In this document: positions 1 through 6,205 of the stretch, piece by piece
Layout: every line of letters begins with the position of its first letter
Numbering within the stretch: position 1 is the first letter of the stretch
Source: a bacterium
GTDB taxonomy: Bacteria > Arandabacterota > Arandabacteria > Arandabacterales > JALGWA01
DNA: 10,148 bases
Assembly (NCBI GenBank): GCA_025774425.1
Contig: JALGWA010000058.1
Span: 1 to 10,148, forward strand
Reading direction: 5' to 3'
Made by a program: the position numbers and the translations under genes
The notes under the pieces: generated by a model
What the model was told of the DNA's origin: nothing
Seen by the model: the letters and a program-made list of their open reading frames with translations, nothing else
The model's database searches: none

Positions 1-2
1 AC

Positions 3-2621
3 GACATCACGCAGGAGGAGTATCTCAAAGAGACCGTCTTCCAGACGACGAGGCGGCTGGCCGACGACAGGGCCGTCAGGGACAAGGTCCTGGACAGTGT
101 CGGTATTCCCTACGCCGTCGTCGACAGGGACTTGACCTTCATCGAGATCAATGAGGCGACGGCCAGGCGCCTGGGGTCCACCAAGCGCGACCTGCTCGGC
201 AGGAAGGTGACCGAGATCAACCCCAACGTCGAGAGGTCCGGCATGGCGGATCGCATCCGACGCGCCATAGATACGGGCGAGCCCCTTCGGGAGCCGGGCT
301 TCGCCCATATCACGGGCGCCGGCGCGAAGCTGGCGATGGAACTCGTGCTGGTGCCGGTCGAAGTGGGAGGACGCCGGGCCTGCGTAGTCATCGCCGAGAG
401 CGAGAGGGCTCCCGAGGGCCCCGCCCCGACGCCCGGGGTCTCCTCCGAGGCCGCCGTGGCCGGCGCCGTCATGGGCGCCGTGAGCGAGGGCGTCCTCATC
501 GTGGACCGGGACGGCACCATCGTCGACGCCAACGACGGCTTCGCGAAGGGCTCGTCGATTCCGAGGGAGGACATCGTCGGCAAGACGATAGCCGACCTCA
601 TCGCCATGTCGGACGACGCGGAGAGATTCGCCGCCGCGTGGGAGGGATTCGTCTCATCGGGAGAGGTTTTCCGCAGCGGGGTGATCAGGTCACGCAGCCT
701 CGCGGACGACAGTCCGCAATTCGTGGATTGCATCGCCAGCCCCATCAAGGGCCCTGACGGGTCCGTCGAGAAGTACGTGATCGTCGTCCACTATCTCAGC
801 GAGATCAAGAGCCTCGAGCAGCAGGTCGCCGACTACACGGCCAATCTCGAAAGGATAGTCGGGGAGAGGACGCGCGAGCTCGAGGCGTCGAATGCGCTGC
901 TGGCGGCCACGGCCGAGCGGGTCGGCCGGGCCGCGAGGTCGGGCGAGATGCTGGCGGTGCTTACCGACAGGGGGGCGGTCGTCGAAGCTTTCCTCAAGCG
1001 GGCCAAGGACATCGTAGGGGCGGACTTCCTTGCGCTCGTCCTCAAGGACATGTCGGCCACTCCGCCCAAGGTCGAGCAGTATTCCATCGGGACGGAACCC
1101 GAAGGCGGCGGGACGGCTTCCGAAGCCATCGAAGCGGCGATTTCCCGCATGATGCTCGAATCGGCCGCTCCGGGCAGGGTCTGGACCCCTGAGGCCGGCA
1201 TCATGCTTGCGGAGTTCGTCTCGGGCCGGGAGGCCGGCCTGCTCATATGCAGGAGGGCCAGAGGGCGCTTCAGTCCGATAGACGTCGATCTCGCCCATCT
1301 CGTCTGCACCCAGCTCTCGTTCGCCCTTCCCGCGGCGGGCTATGTCGCCGAGCAGAGGCGCGAGAGGGAGAAGGCCGAGTGCCTGCGCCGGATAGCCTTC
1401 AGAATCGCGGGAGTGGCGTCGGTCAAGGAGGCCGTGCGGGTGGTCGCCGAGGAGGTGTCCCAGGTCGTCCCGGCCGAGCGCTTCCTCTGGCTGGCGGCGG
1501 AGGCCGGCGGCTGCGTGTGGGTGACCGAGGTGATGAGGCGGGACGGGTCTCCGGCCGAACGGTCGGTCCGCATCGAAGTCGCGGGAGCGGCGTGCGCCGG
1601 GCTGTCGGTTGCGGATGCGGCCGGGGACGGCGCCTGCGAGAGGCTGAGGGGGACCGGAGGCGCAATCGATGCGGGGTGTCGTTTCCTCGCCGGGGCGCGC
1701 GGGGCGTGGGTGGCCTGTGCGCTGAGGGAGAGACTCGTCCGCGAGGGATTGATCGGGGATGACACGGGTGCATGCGCGATCGTCCCGATGTGGCTCGGCG
1801 GTCATTCGCCCAGTTACTTCTGCGCCCATGCGGGTCCCGGTGCGACTTTGGCCGATGACGACGTCTGTTTCATGTGCCTTGCGGCTTCGTCCGTGCGGCG
1901 GGTCTGGTGCGAGGCGGCCGCGGCTTCGAGCATCCGCAGGCTGGAGAAGACGGGCGAGGCCATGGTGGAGCTCGCCCATGACCTCAAGTATCCGACGTCG
2001 AAGATCACCGACCTCTTGCGGCGCCTGGCGTCGGGGGACGTGGACCCGACCGAGAGCAGGAGCGCCGCCGCCGCGCTCCTGGGCGACGCCGAGTACCTGG
2101 CGGCGCTTAGCCGCGAGTTTGTCGACCTGTCCAAGCCGACGAGCGACAGGCCGGAGTTGATCGACCTGGTCCGGGTGCTCGAAGACAGCATCGCGCTTGC
2201 GGCGGACGACCTGGAGCGCAAGTCGATTGTGGTGGAGCGGCGATTCGGCCGGGAGCGGCCGCTTCGCCCGGTCTTCGCGAGCAGGACGGACGTCTCGAGG
2301 ATATTCATCAATCTCATGGCGAACGCGCACGACGCCGCGGGCGAGGGCGGATGGATAAGAGTGGATGCGTTCATGGATGAGACCCGCGGGGACGGCCCGT
2401 GGGTCACGGTGACGTTCCGCAATTCGGGGCCTCCCGTCTCCCCGTCGATGCGGGCCTTCCTCTTCAGCCCCTTCAGGAGCAGCAAGGACGGAGGCACGGG
2501 GCTGGGCCTGTTTTCCGCCAGGCGGAGGGCCAACGCCAACGGGGGCGATGTCGCTTTCGAGGCGGATGAGGACGGGGTTGAGCGATTCGTAGTGCGGTTT
2601 CCCGCCGCGTTCGGCCCGTGA
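3..2621 (+). CDS. NtrB-like PAS/GAF sensor histidine kinase (5' partial)
   Basis: The reading frame is open to the left edge, so the true start lies outside the window; an in-frame TTG at 132 falls inside the first PAS domain and is not the start. Counting the codon at nt 3 as residue 1, 872 residues are visible. Order: PAS about 30-140, PAS about 154-270, a coiled-coil linker about 265-305 (LEQQVADYTANLERIVGERT), a GAF-like domain about 313-445, a second weakly conserved GAF-like region about 450-640, HisKA with the phospho-acceptor His659 in AHDLKYPTSKI, and a HATPase with N-box NLMANAHDAA (770-779), a FRNSGPP motif in place of the usual DxGxG G1 box, and G2 box GGTGLGL (830-836). No membrane segment is visible, so the seen part is cytosolic. 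It would autophosphorylate and pass phosphate to the response regulator starting 17 nt downstream. The signal sensed is unknown. Confidence 0.93.
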   Translation, partial: DITQEEYLKETVFQTTRRLADDRAVRDKVLDSVGIPYAVVDRDLTFIEINEATARRLGSTKRDLLGRKVTEINPNVERSGMADRIRRAIDTGEPLREPGFAHITGAGAKLAMELVLVPVEVGGRRACVVIAESERAPEGPAPTPGVSSEAAVAGAVMGAVSEGVLIVDRDGTIVDANDGFAKGSSIPREDIVGKTIADLIAMSDDAERFAAAWEGFVSSGEVFRSGVIRSRSLADDSPQFVDCIASPIKGPDGSVEKYVIVVHYLSEIKSLEQQVADYTANLERIVGERTRELEASNALLAATAERVGRAARSGEMLAVLTDRGAVVEAFLKRAKDIVGADFLALVLKDMSATPPKVEQYSIGTEPEGGGTASEAIEAAISRMMLESAAPGRVWTPEAGIMLAEFVSGREAGLLICRRARGRFSPIDVDLAHLVCTQLSFALPAAGYVAEQRREREKAECLRRIAFRIAGVASVKEAVRVVAEEVSQVVPAERFLWLAAEAGGCVWVTEVMRRDGSPAERSVRIEVAGAACAGLSVADAAGDGACERLRGTGGAIDAGCRFLAGARGAWVACALRERLVREGLIGDDTGACAIVPMWLGGHSPSYFCAHAGPGATLADDDVCFMCLAASSVRRVWCEAAAASSIRRLEKTGEAMVELAHDLKYPTSKITDLLRRLASGDVDPTESRSAAAALLGDAEYLAALSREFVDLSKPTSDRPELIDLVRVLEDSIALAADDLERKSIVVERRFGRERPLRPVFASRTDVSRIFINLMANAHDAAGEGGWIRVDAFMDETRGDGPWVTVTFRNSGPPVSPSMRAFLFSPFRSSKDGGTGLGLFSARRRANANGGDVAFEADEDGVERFVVRFPAAFGP

Positions 2622-2638
2622 GGGGAGAGACGCGAAGT

Positions 2639-3487
2639 ATGAACAGAAAAGCTCTCATCGTAGACGACAACGTGGAGGAACTCTGGAGCTGCGCCGCGTT
2701 GCTCAAGGAGAGGGGTTTCGTCGTGACGGCCTGCAGCCGGTCCGAGGAAGCCGTCGGCAAGTTCATGCAGGAGAGGCCGGACCTCGTGCTCCTCGACATA
2801 AGGATGCCGGGCAAGAGCGGCTTCGACATACTGAAGGAAATCCGCCGGCTGGACAGCCACACCTGCGTCATCATGCTGTCGGCCTTCGGAGATGCAGGGA
2901 CGGTGGTGCGTGCGCTCAAGGAAGGCGCGGACAATTTCGCCGACAAGCCCCTGGACCCCGACAAACTGATGGTGGTCGTGGAGAAGGAGATTGCAGGCAG
3001 GGACCTGGAGATGGAAGTGCGTACGCTCCGCAGTCTCCAGGACGAGGGCCCAGCCACCGTGAAGGACATCGTCGGCAAGAGCGCCGCCATCGAGAGGATC
3101 AGGAAGGAAGTCAAGATGTATGCGGACACCGCGGACGTCGTTCTCATCACGGACAGGCCCGGGGTGGCGAATAACCTGGTGGCGAGGGCGCTGCACGGGG
3201 CGCAAGCGGGCATTCGTGCACAGGCATTGCGGCGCCTTCGCGCCGACGATCTTCGAGTCCGCCGTCTTCGGGCATTGCAAGGGTGCGTTCACCGACGCCC
3301 GCCACGACAAGAAGGGCGCGATCGAGGCGGCGGAGGACGGTACGCTCTTTCTCGACGAGATCGGCACGCTGTCCATGGACACGCAGGCCAAGCTCCTGCT
3401 CGTGATAGAAAGCGGCGTGTACAGCAGGGTCGGCGACGAGGCCAACGTCGAGAGGACGAACGCGAGATTCATCGCGGCCACCAATGA
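2639..3487 (+). CDS. Receiver-domain fragment as read in the given sequence
   Basis: Without any frame correction this frame yields a 282-residue product. Residues 1-120 form a canonical receiver: acidic pair Asp9/Asp10, phospho-acceptor Asp53 in LVLLDIRMPG, Ser81 and Lys103 (ADKP). A linker and the first AAA+ strand follow through LVARALHG (to about residue 187). After nt 3200 the reading leaves the family frame and becomes Arg-rich out-of-frame sequence (from about residue 188 to the stop), with no resemblance to AAA+ proteins. If translated, the product would be a phosphorylatable receiver with no ATPase or DNA-binding domain, possibly a phosphate sink for the kinase. It sits 17 nt after the kinase stop and is surely cotranscribed with it. 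Confidence 0.6.
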   Translation: MNRKALIVDDNVEELWSCAALLKERGFVVTACSRSEEAVGKFMQERPDLVLLDIRMPGKSGFDILKEIRRLDSHTCVIMLSAFGDAGTVVRALKEGADNFADKPLDPDKLMVVVEKEIAGRDLEMEVRTLRSLQDEGPATVKDIVGKSAAIERIRKEVKMYADTADVVLITDRPGVANNLVARALHGAQAGIRAQALRRLRADDLRVRRLRALQGCVHRRPPRQEGRDRGGGGRYALSRRDRHAVHGHAGQAPARDRKRRVQQGRRRGQRREDEREIHRGHQ

Positions 3488-4040
3488 GGACATCGAGCAG
3501 GCCGTGTTCCAGAACAGGTTCAGGGAAGACCTCTTCCACCGGCTGCGGGACGCCTGGATCCAGGTGCCCCCCCTCAGCGATCGAAGGGAAGACATCCTGC
3601 CACTCGTCGATCACTTCATGGAGGTCGAGTCCCGGAGGTACCACCTCCCGCCCGTGGAGCTCTCGAGCGGGGCCCGCGAGATGCTTTACAACCACGACTG
3701 GCCGGCCAATGTCAGGGGGGTCCGGCAGATGGTGAGAAGCATCATCAGGACGGGAGACGAGAGCGTGATCAAGGAGGCCTTGGAGCGGAAGCACCTTGTC
3801 CCCGGCGCTTACGGCGTCTGTTACGAAGACTGCACGGACCTGCCGGCCAAGGTCGGGACCGCCGTCGAGCATGTCGAGAAGAGCGTGATCGGGGCGTGCT
3901 TGAAGAGACACTCGGGCAACAGGAGAAAGGTAGCGGACCACCTGGGCATCAGTTATCGCTCGCTGCTCTATAAGATGAAGAAGTACGGTCTTCGCGACGC
4001 AAACTGGGACGCCTCCCCCGGTCCGCAGCAGGCTGCATAG
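3120..4040 (+). CDS. AAA+/HTH fragment of the frameshifted regulator
   Basis: This frame carries the remainder of the sigma-54 activator; the real homologous part starts at about nt 3201 (RKRAFVHRHCGAF), and the stretch from the ATG at 3120 to there is out of frame. Visible landmarks: IFESAVFGHCKGAFTDA (GAFTGA-loop region), GTLFLDEIG (Walker B), NRFREDLFHRL (arginine-finger region, standard RFREDL), WPANVRGVRQMV (sensor II, usually WPGNVREL), then a Fis-type helix-turn-helix GNRRKVADHLGIS...LLYKMKKYGL near the C-terminus. No ribosome binding site is apparent in front of the ATG at 3120, so independent translation is doubtful. The DNA-binding domain looks well preserved, which argues for selection until recently or for a working frameshift or sequence error. 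Confidence 0.6.
   Translation: MRTPRTSFSSRTGPGWRITWWRGRCTGRKRAFVHRHCGAFAPTIFESAVFGHCKGAFTDARHDKKGAIEAAEDGTLFLDEIGTLSMDTQAKLLLVIESGVYSRVGDEANVERTNARFIAATNEDIEQAVFQNRFREDLFHRLRDAWIQVPPLSDRREDILPLVDHFMEVESRRYHLPPVELSSGAREMLYNHDWPANVRGVRQMVRSIIRTGDESVIKEALERKHLVPGAYGVCYEDCTDLPAKVGTAVEHVEKSVIGACLKRHSGNRRKVADHLGISYRSLLYKMKKYGLRDANWDASPGPQQAA
3197..3200 (+). other. Frameshift junction (GGGG run)
   Basis: The receiver frame reads CAC GGG GCG; omitting one G gives CAC GGG CGC AAG and continues directly into conserved AAA+ sequence. The needed change is therefore a net one-base excess at or near this G4 run, or a deletion of 3n+2 bases: the distance from Walker A to the GAFTGA loop is four residues shorter than in E. 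coli NtrC as recalled, which would match an 11-bp deletion. A ribosome on GGG could also slip +1 onto the overlapping GGG. The sequence alone does not distinguish these. Confidence 0.75.
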
Positions 4041-4108
4041 GTACGCAAAGTCTTGCATAGACGTTGCGGATTTTGTGAACTTCCGACTGTCCTCCTCGCG
4101 GGATCCAT

Positions 4109-4136
4109 GGGCGGGAAAGCGCGCCGCCGCCGTTTT
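4109..4136 (+). terminator. Possible weak intrinsic terminator after the regulator
   Basis: About 70 nt after the regulator stop, GGCGG (4110-4114) can pair with CCGCC (4127-4131, or alternatively 4124-4128), followed after one base by TTTT (4133-4136). The stem is only 5 bp and the loop large, so this is a weak candidate, but it is placed where a terminator for the two-component operon would be expected. Confidence 0.3.
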
Positions 4137-4144
4137 CACCATGT

Positions 4145-4177
4145 GTAATGTCCTGTGTCTAAAGCGGTTAGCATTAC
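4145..4177 (+). promoter_or_regulatory. Inverted repeat, candidate activator-binding site
   Basis: GTAATG (4145-4150) and CATTAC (4172-4177) are perfect inverted half-sites 21 nt apart, and a smaller dyad CTAA/TTAG (4159-4162, 4168-4171) lies between them. They sit about 50-80 bp upstream of the -24 box at 4229, within the range at which enhancer-binding proteins of the NtrC family act. The tie to the neighbouring regulator is inference from position only. Confidence 0.3.
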
Positions 4178-4227
4178 TGTGGCCCACCTCCGGATGTTTG
4201 TCATCGCGACCCATCATGAGGGTGCAA

Positions 4228-4244
4228 TTGGCATACAGTTTGCT
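4228..4244 (+). promoter_or_regulatory. Candidate sigma-54 (-24/-12) promoter
   Basis: The sequence TTGGCAT-ACAGT-TTGCT matches the sigma-54 consensus (YTGGCAC-N5-TTGCW) with the invariant GG (4230-4231) and GC (4242-4243) at the correct spacing; the only deviation in the boxes is T for C at the last base of TGGCAC. Transcription would begin near 4255 and run rightwards into the hairpin-rich leader and the ABC operon that starts at 4539. A sigma-54 activator gene immediately upstream makes the match more credible. Confidence 0.6.
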
Positions 4245-4345
4245 CACTGTGGAATCAGGCAAGAGCGCGCAATCATTCAGGATTGCGCCGTTCCTCACGA
4301 GCCGCAGTGCGGTAACTGGGGGTGCCGTCACGCTCCAGTTGGCTT

Positions 4346-4381
4346 CGGGGGCGCGTCATTATGGCGAGTGGCGCGCCCCCG
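4346..4381 (+). repeat. Strong GC-rich hairpin
   Basis: Arms 4346-4360 and 4367-4381 pair over 15 positions, nine of them a continuous perfect G-C block (GGGGGCGCG against CGCGCCCCC), with two G-U pairs and a 6-nt loop ATGGCG. It is the most stable structure visible in the intergenic gap. There is no poly-T tail on either strand. Confidence 0.7.
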
Positions 4382-4392
4382 CCATTTCCGGG

Positions 4393-4422
4393 TTGACAAG
4401 ATCCGGGCGGCCGACGTAACTT
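4393..4422 (+). promoter_or_regulatory. Weak sigma-70-like promoter candidate
   Basis: A perfect TTGACA (4393-4398) is followed at 18 nt by TAACTT (4417-4422), a poor -10 match. It lies about 115 bp upstream of the ABC operon and could give basal expression independent of the sigma-54 promoter. Weakly supported. Confidence 0.25.
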
Positions 4423-4538
4423 CTCACCCGGCGCGACCCTTCCGGGAACTTTTGCGCCGGTCGTCTGTTGGACTGACCTAGTGGAACCATGTTGACTGTC
4501 GTCGTCTCGCCGACGAGTGAGCGTGGAGGGGCACGACC

Positions 4539-5495
4539 TTGATAGAGGTCAGACATATTTCCAAGCGCTTCGGCGCGACGGTCGCCGTCGATGACGTGTC
4601 TTTCGAGGTCAGGAAAGGCGAGGTCCTCGGTTTCCTGGGCCCGAACGGCGCCGGCAAGACCACGACGATGCGCATCCTCACCTGCTACCTCATGCCTGAC
4701 TCAGGTGCGGCCAGGGTCGCAGGGTATGACGTCGTCGACGATTCGCTCGAGGTGAGAAGGCGCGTCGGCTACCTGCCCGAGAACGCACCGCTATACCAGG
4801 ACATGGACGTCGTCTCCTACCTCGAGTTCGTCGCCGAGGTGCGGGGAATCCCGCCCGGGGAGCGGTTGCGCCGGATCAAGAACATGGTCGAGGTCTGCGG
4901 GCTCGGGAGCGTCATCGGCAGGGGAGTCGGTGAACTCTCCAAGGGCTACAAGCAGCGCGTCGGTCTTGCGCAGACATTGATCCACGACCCGGAGATCCTC
5001 GTGCTCGACGAGCCCACCACCGGGCTCGATCCATCTCAGATCATCGAGATTCGGGAGCTGATAAAGGAGATCGGCAAAGAGCGCACGGTGATCCTGAGCA
5101 CCCACATCCTGCCCGAGGTCGAGGCGACCTGCTCGCGCGTGATCATCATAAACGAGGGCTCGCTGGTCGCGAGCGGCACTCCGGAGGAGCTTGACTCGGC
5201 GGCGGGCGGCGAACACACCATTCATGTTTCGATAAAGGGTGACGAGGCGACCGTCAAGGCGGTGCTTTCCGGCATGGCGGGCGTGAGGAGCGTGGACGGG
5301 GCGGGCGCGGGCGACGGGGGATTCACGCGCTACACGGTCAAGGCCGCCGACGGGGGCGATCTCGGCGAGAAGATCTTCCGCGCGGCCGTGGACAACGGCT
5401 GGACGCTCAACGAGCTCAGGCGGGAGACGCTCAGTCTCGAGGATATATTCCTGCGGCTCACGACCCTCGAGCCGGGGGAGAGGTCGGTGGAGTGA
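4539..5495 (+). CDS. ABC transporter ATP-binding protein, GldA-like
   Basis: This 318-residue cytosolic ATPase would power export or remodelling by the permease encoded next. Visible motifs: Walker A GPNGAGKTT (34-42), a Q-loop region reading YLPENAPLY (78-86, with Glu where many ABC ATPases have Gln, as in GldA-type proteins), signature LSKGYKQ (133-139), Walker B ILVLDEP (153-159), D-loop GLDP and H-loop His189 (STHI). After about residue 220 a C-terminal extension typical of ABC-2 exporters follows. The start is TTG at 4539: an in-frame TGA at 4518 excludes anything further upstream, and GGAGGG (4525-4530) lies 8 nt before it. It is the first gene of a coupled operon with permease, GldG-like and DUF4340 genes. 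GldA is required for gliding in Flavobacterium, but relatives occur in many non-gliding bacteria, so gliding should not be assumed. The substrate is unknown. Confidence 0.93.
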   Translation: MIEVRHISKRFGATVAVDDVSFEVRKGEVLGFLGPNGAGKTTTMRILTCYLMPDSGAARVAGYDVVDDSLEVRRRVGYLPENAPLYQDMDVVSYLEFVAEVRGIPPGERLRRIKNMVEVCGLGSVIGRGVGELSKGYKQRVGLAQTLIHDPEILVLDEPTTGLDPSQIIEIRELIKEIGKERTVILSTHILPEVEATCSRVIIINEGSLVASGTPEELDSAAGGEHTIHVSIKGDEATVKAVLSGMAGVRSVDGAGAGDGGFTRYTVKAADGGDLGEKIFRAAVDNGWTLNELRRETLSLEDIFLRLTTLEPGERSVE

Positions 5496-6205
5496 TGGGC
5501 AACACGCGTCCCATATTCAAGCGCGAGCTCGCGGGTTACTTCAACTCGCCCATAGCCTACATCTTCATAACCGTTTTTCTCGGGCTGTCGAGCTGGCTCT
5601 TCTTCAAGGGCTTCTTCGTTGTCGGGGAGGCGTCGCTCAGGATGTTCTTCGGCATCCTTCCCTGGGTGTTCCTGTTCTTCGTGCCGGCGATAACCATGCG
5701 GCTCTGGGCGGAGGAGAGGAAGGTCGGGACCATGGAGCTCTTGATGACCTTCCCCGTGACCGACGCCGAAGCGGTCCTCGGCAAGTACCTGGCCAGCCTG
5801 GCTTTTCTCGCATTGAGCCTCGCGCTGTCGCTGGTGATCCCGGCGTTCGTGGCCCTGCTGGGGAATCCCGACACCGGCCAGATAGTCGGCGGGTACCTGG
5901 GGGGCCTGCTCATGGGAGGTGCGTTTCTCGCCATCGGTCTGTTCATATCGAGCCTGACCGAGAACCAGATAGTCGCCTTCATCATCTCGGTCGTGGTGAT
6001 CTTCGGCCTGTTCATCCTCGGCGAGGACTTCGTGCTCTTCGGCCTTCCGGACCGGCTCGTTCCCGTGTTCAGCTACGTCGGGCTCGGCGGGCATTACGAC
6101 AGCATCAGCCGCGGGGTCATAGACAGCCGTGACATCATATATTACCTCTCGGTGATCGTGTTTTTCCTTTACCTCAACGTCAAGTCGATCGAGGTCAGGA
6201 AGTGA
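5495..6205 (+). CDS. ABC-2 type permease, GldF-like
   Basis: A 236-residue integral inner-membrane protein with about six hydrophobic segments (roughly 20-42, 50-66, 100-122, 133-152, 160-178, 212-230). It begins with the NSPIAYIF segment common to this family and carries EERKVGTMELLMTFPVTDAE after the second membrane segment, the cytosolic coupling region that is characteristic of GldF/NosY-type permeases. It would form the channel half of the transporter with the preceding ATPase. The ATG at 5495 overlaps the ATPase stop (TGATG); a GTG at 5492 is an alternative giving one extra residue. The purine-rich stretch 5474-5483 serves as ribosome binding site for either. Overlapping stops and starts indicate translational coupling. 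The substrate cannot be told from sequence. Confidence 0.92.
   Translation: MGNTRPIFKRELAGYFNSPIAYIFITVFLGLSSWLFFKGFFVVGEASLRMFFGILPWVFLFFVPAITMRLWAEERKVGTMELLMTFPVTDAEAVLGKYLASLAFLALSLALSLVIPAFVALLGNPDTGQIVGGYLGGLLMGGAFLAIGLFISSLTENQIVAFIISVVVIFGLFILGEDFVLFGLPDRLVPVFSYVGLGGHYDSISRGVIDSRDIIYYLSVIVFFLYLNVKSIEVRK

Larger units (their letters stand above)
2639..4040 (+). pseudogene. NtrC-type sigma-54 response regulator, frameshifted
   Basis: Joining two frames at nt 3197-3200 gives a 466-residue protein of normal NtrC-family length: receiver (1-120), AAA+ (about 140-375) and C-terminal Fis-type helix-turn-helix (about 415-453). Family role: phosphorylated by the partner kinase, it oligomerises on upstream sites and uses ATP hydrolysis to open sigma-54 promoters. 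Start chosen at ATG 2639, preceded by GGGGAG at 2622-2627; a GTG at 2618 overlaps the kinase stop but has no ribosome binding site. Oddities: a frameshift inside the AAA+ domain; Walker A degenerated to DRPGVANN (172-179), so the ATP-binding lysine is Asn178; the sigma-54 contact loop reads GAFTDA (215-220) rather than GAFTGA. Walker B (GTLFLDEIG, 234-242) is intact. It is either decaying, a non-ATPase regulator, or partly a sequencing artefact. Identity of the family is firm; functional status is inference. Confidence 0.85.
4255..4535 (+). ncRNA. Hairpin-rich leader or possible structured RNA
   Basis: Downstream of the sigma-54 match no convincing gene is present before 4539, but four inverted repeats follow one another. 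4267-4274 pairs with 4281-4288 (8 bp, perfect, 6-nt loop). 4314-4321 pairs with 4333-4340 (8 bp, one G-U). 4347-4355 pairs with 4372-4380 (9 bp, all G-C), continuing inwards with five more pairs (two G-U) to a 6-nt loop and outwards by one (4346-4381). 4428-4434 pairs with 4454-4460 (7 bp, 19-nt loop). None is followed by a T-run, so they do not look like ordinary terminators. The stretch may be a long 5' leader with a regulatory fold, or a small RNA. I recognise no known riboswitch or RNA family. Confidence 0.35.

Noticed and set aside
690..2330. Long open frame on the minus strand (546 codons) across the kinase
   Set aside because: It mirrors the kinase gene in GC-rich sequence, its translation is rich in Arg, Pro, Gly and His with no recognisable domain, and the plus-strand frame has clear kinase motifs.
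1814..4331. Other long minus-strand frames across the response regulator and gap (1814-3595, 3147-4331)
   Set aside because: Shadows of the regulator gene; composition is low-complexity and no motif is visible.
4346..4381. Reading the strong hairpin as an intrinsic terminator
   Set aside because: Neither strand has a T-run following the stem, so a standard Rho-independent terminator is not supported.
4075..4481. Two overlapping small open frames in the intergenic gap (4075-4419 and 4155-4481)
   Set aside because: No ribosome binding site, no family resemblance, they overlap each other and run through the hairpin series; composition differs from the genes around them.
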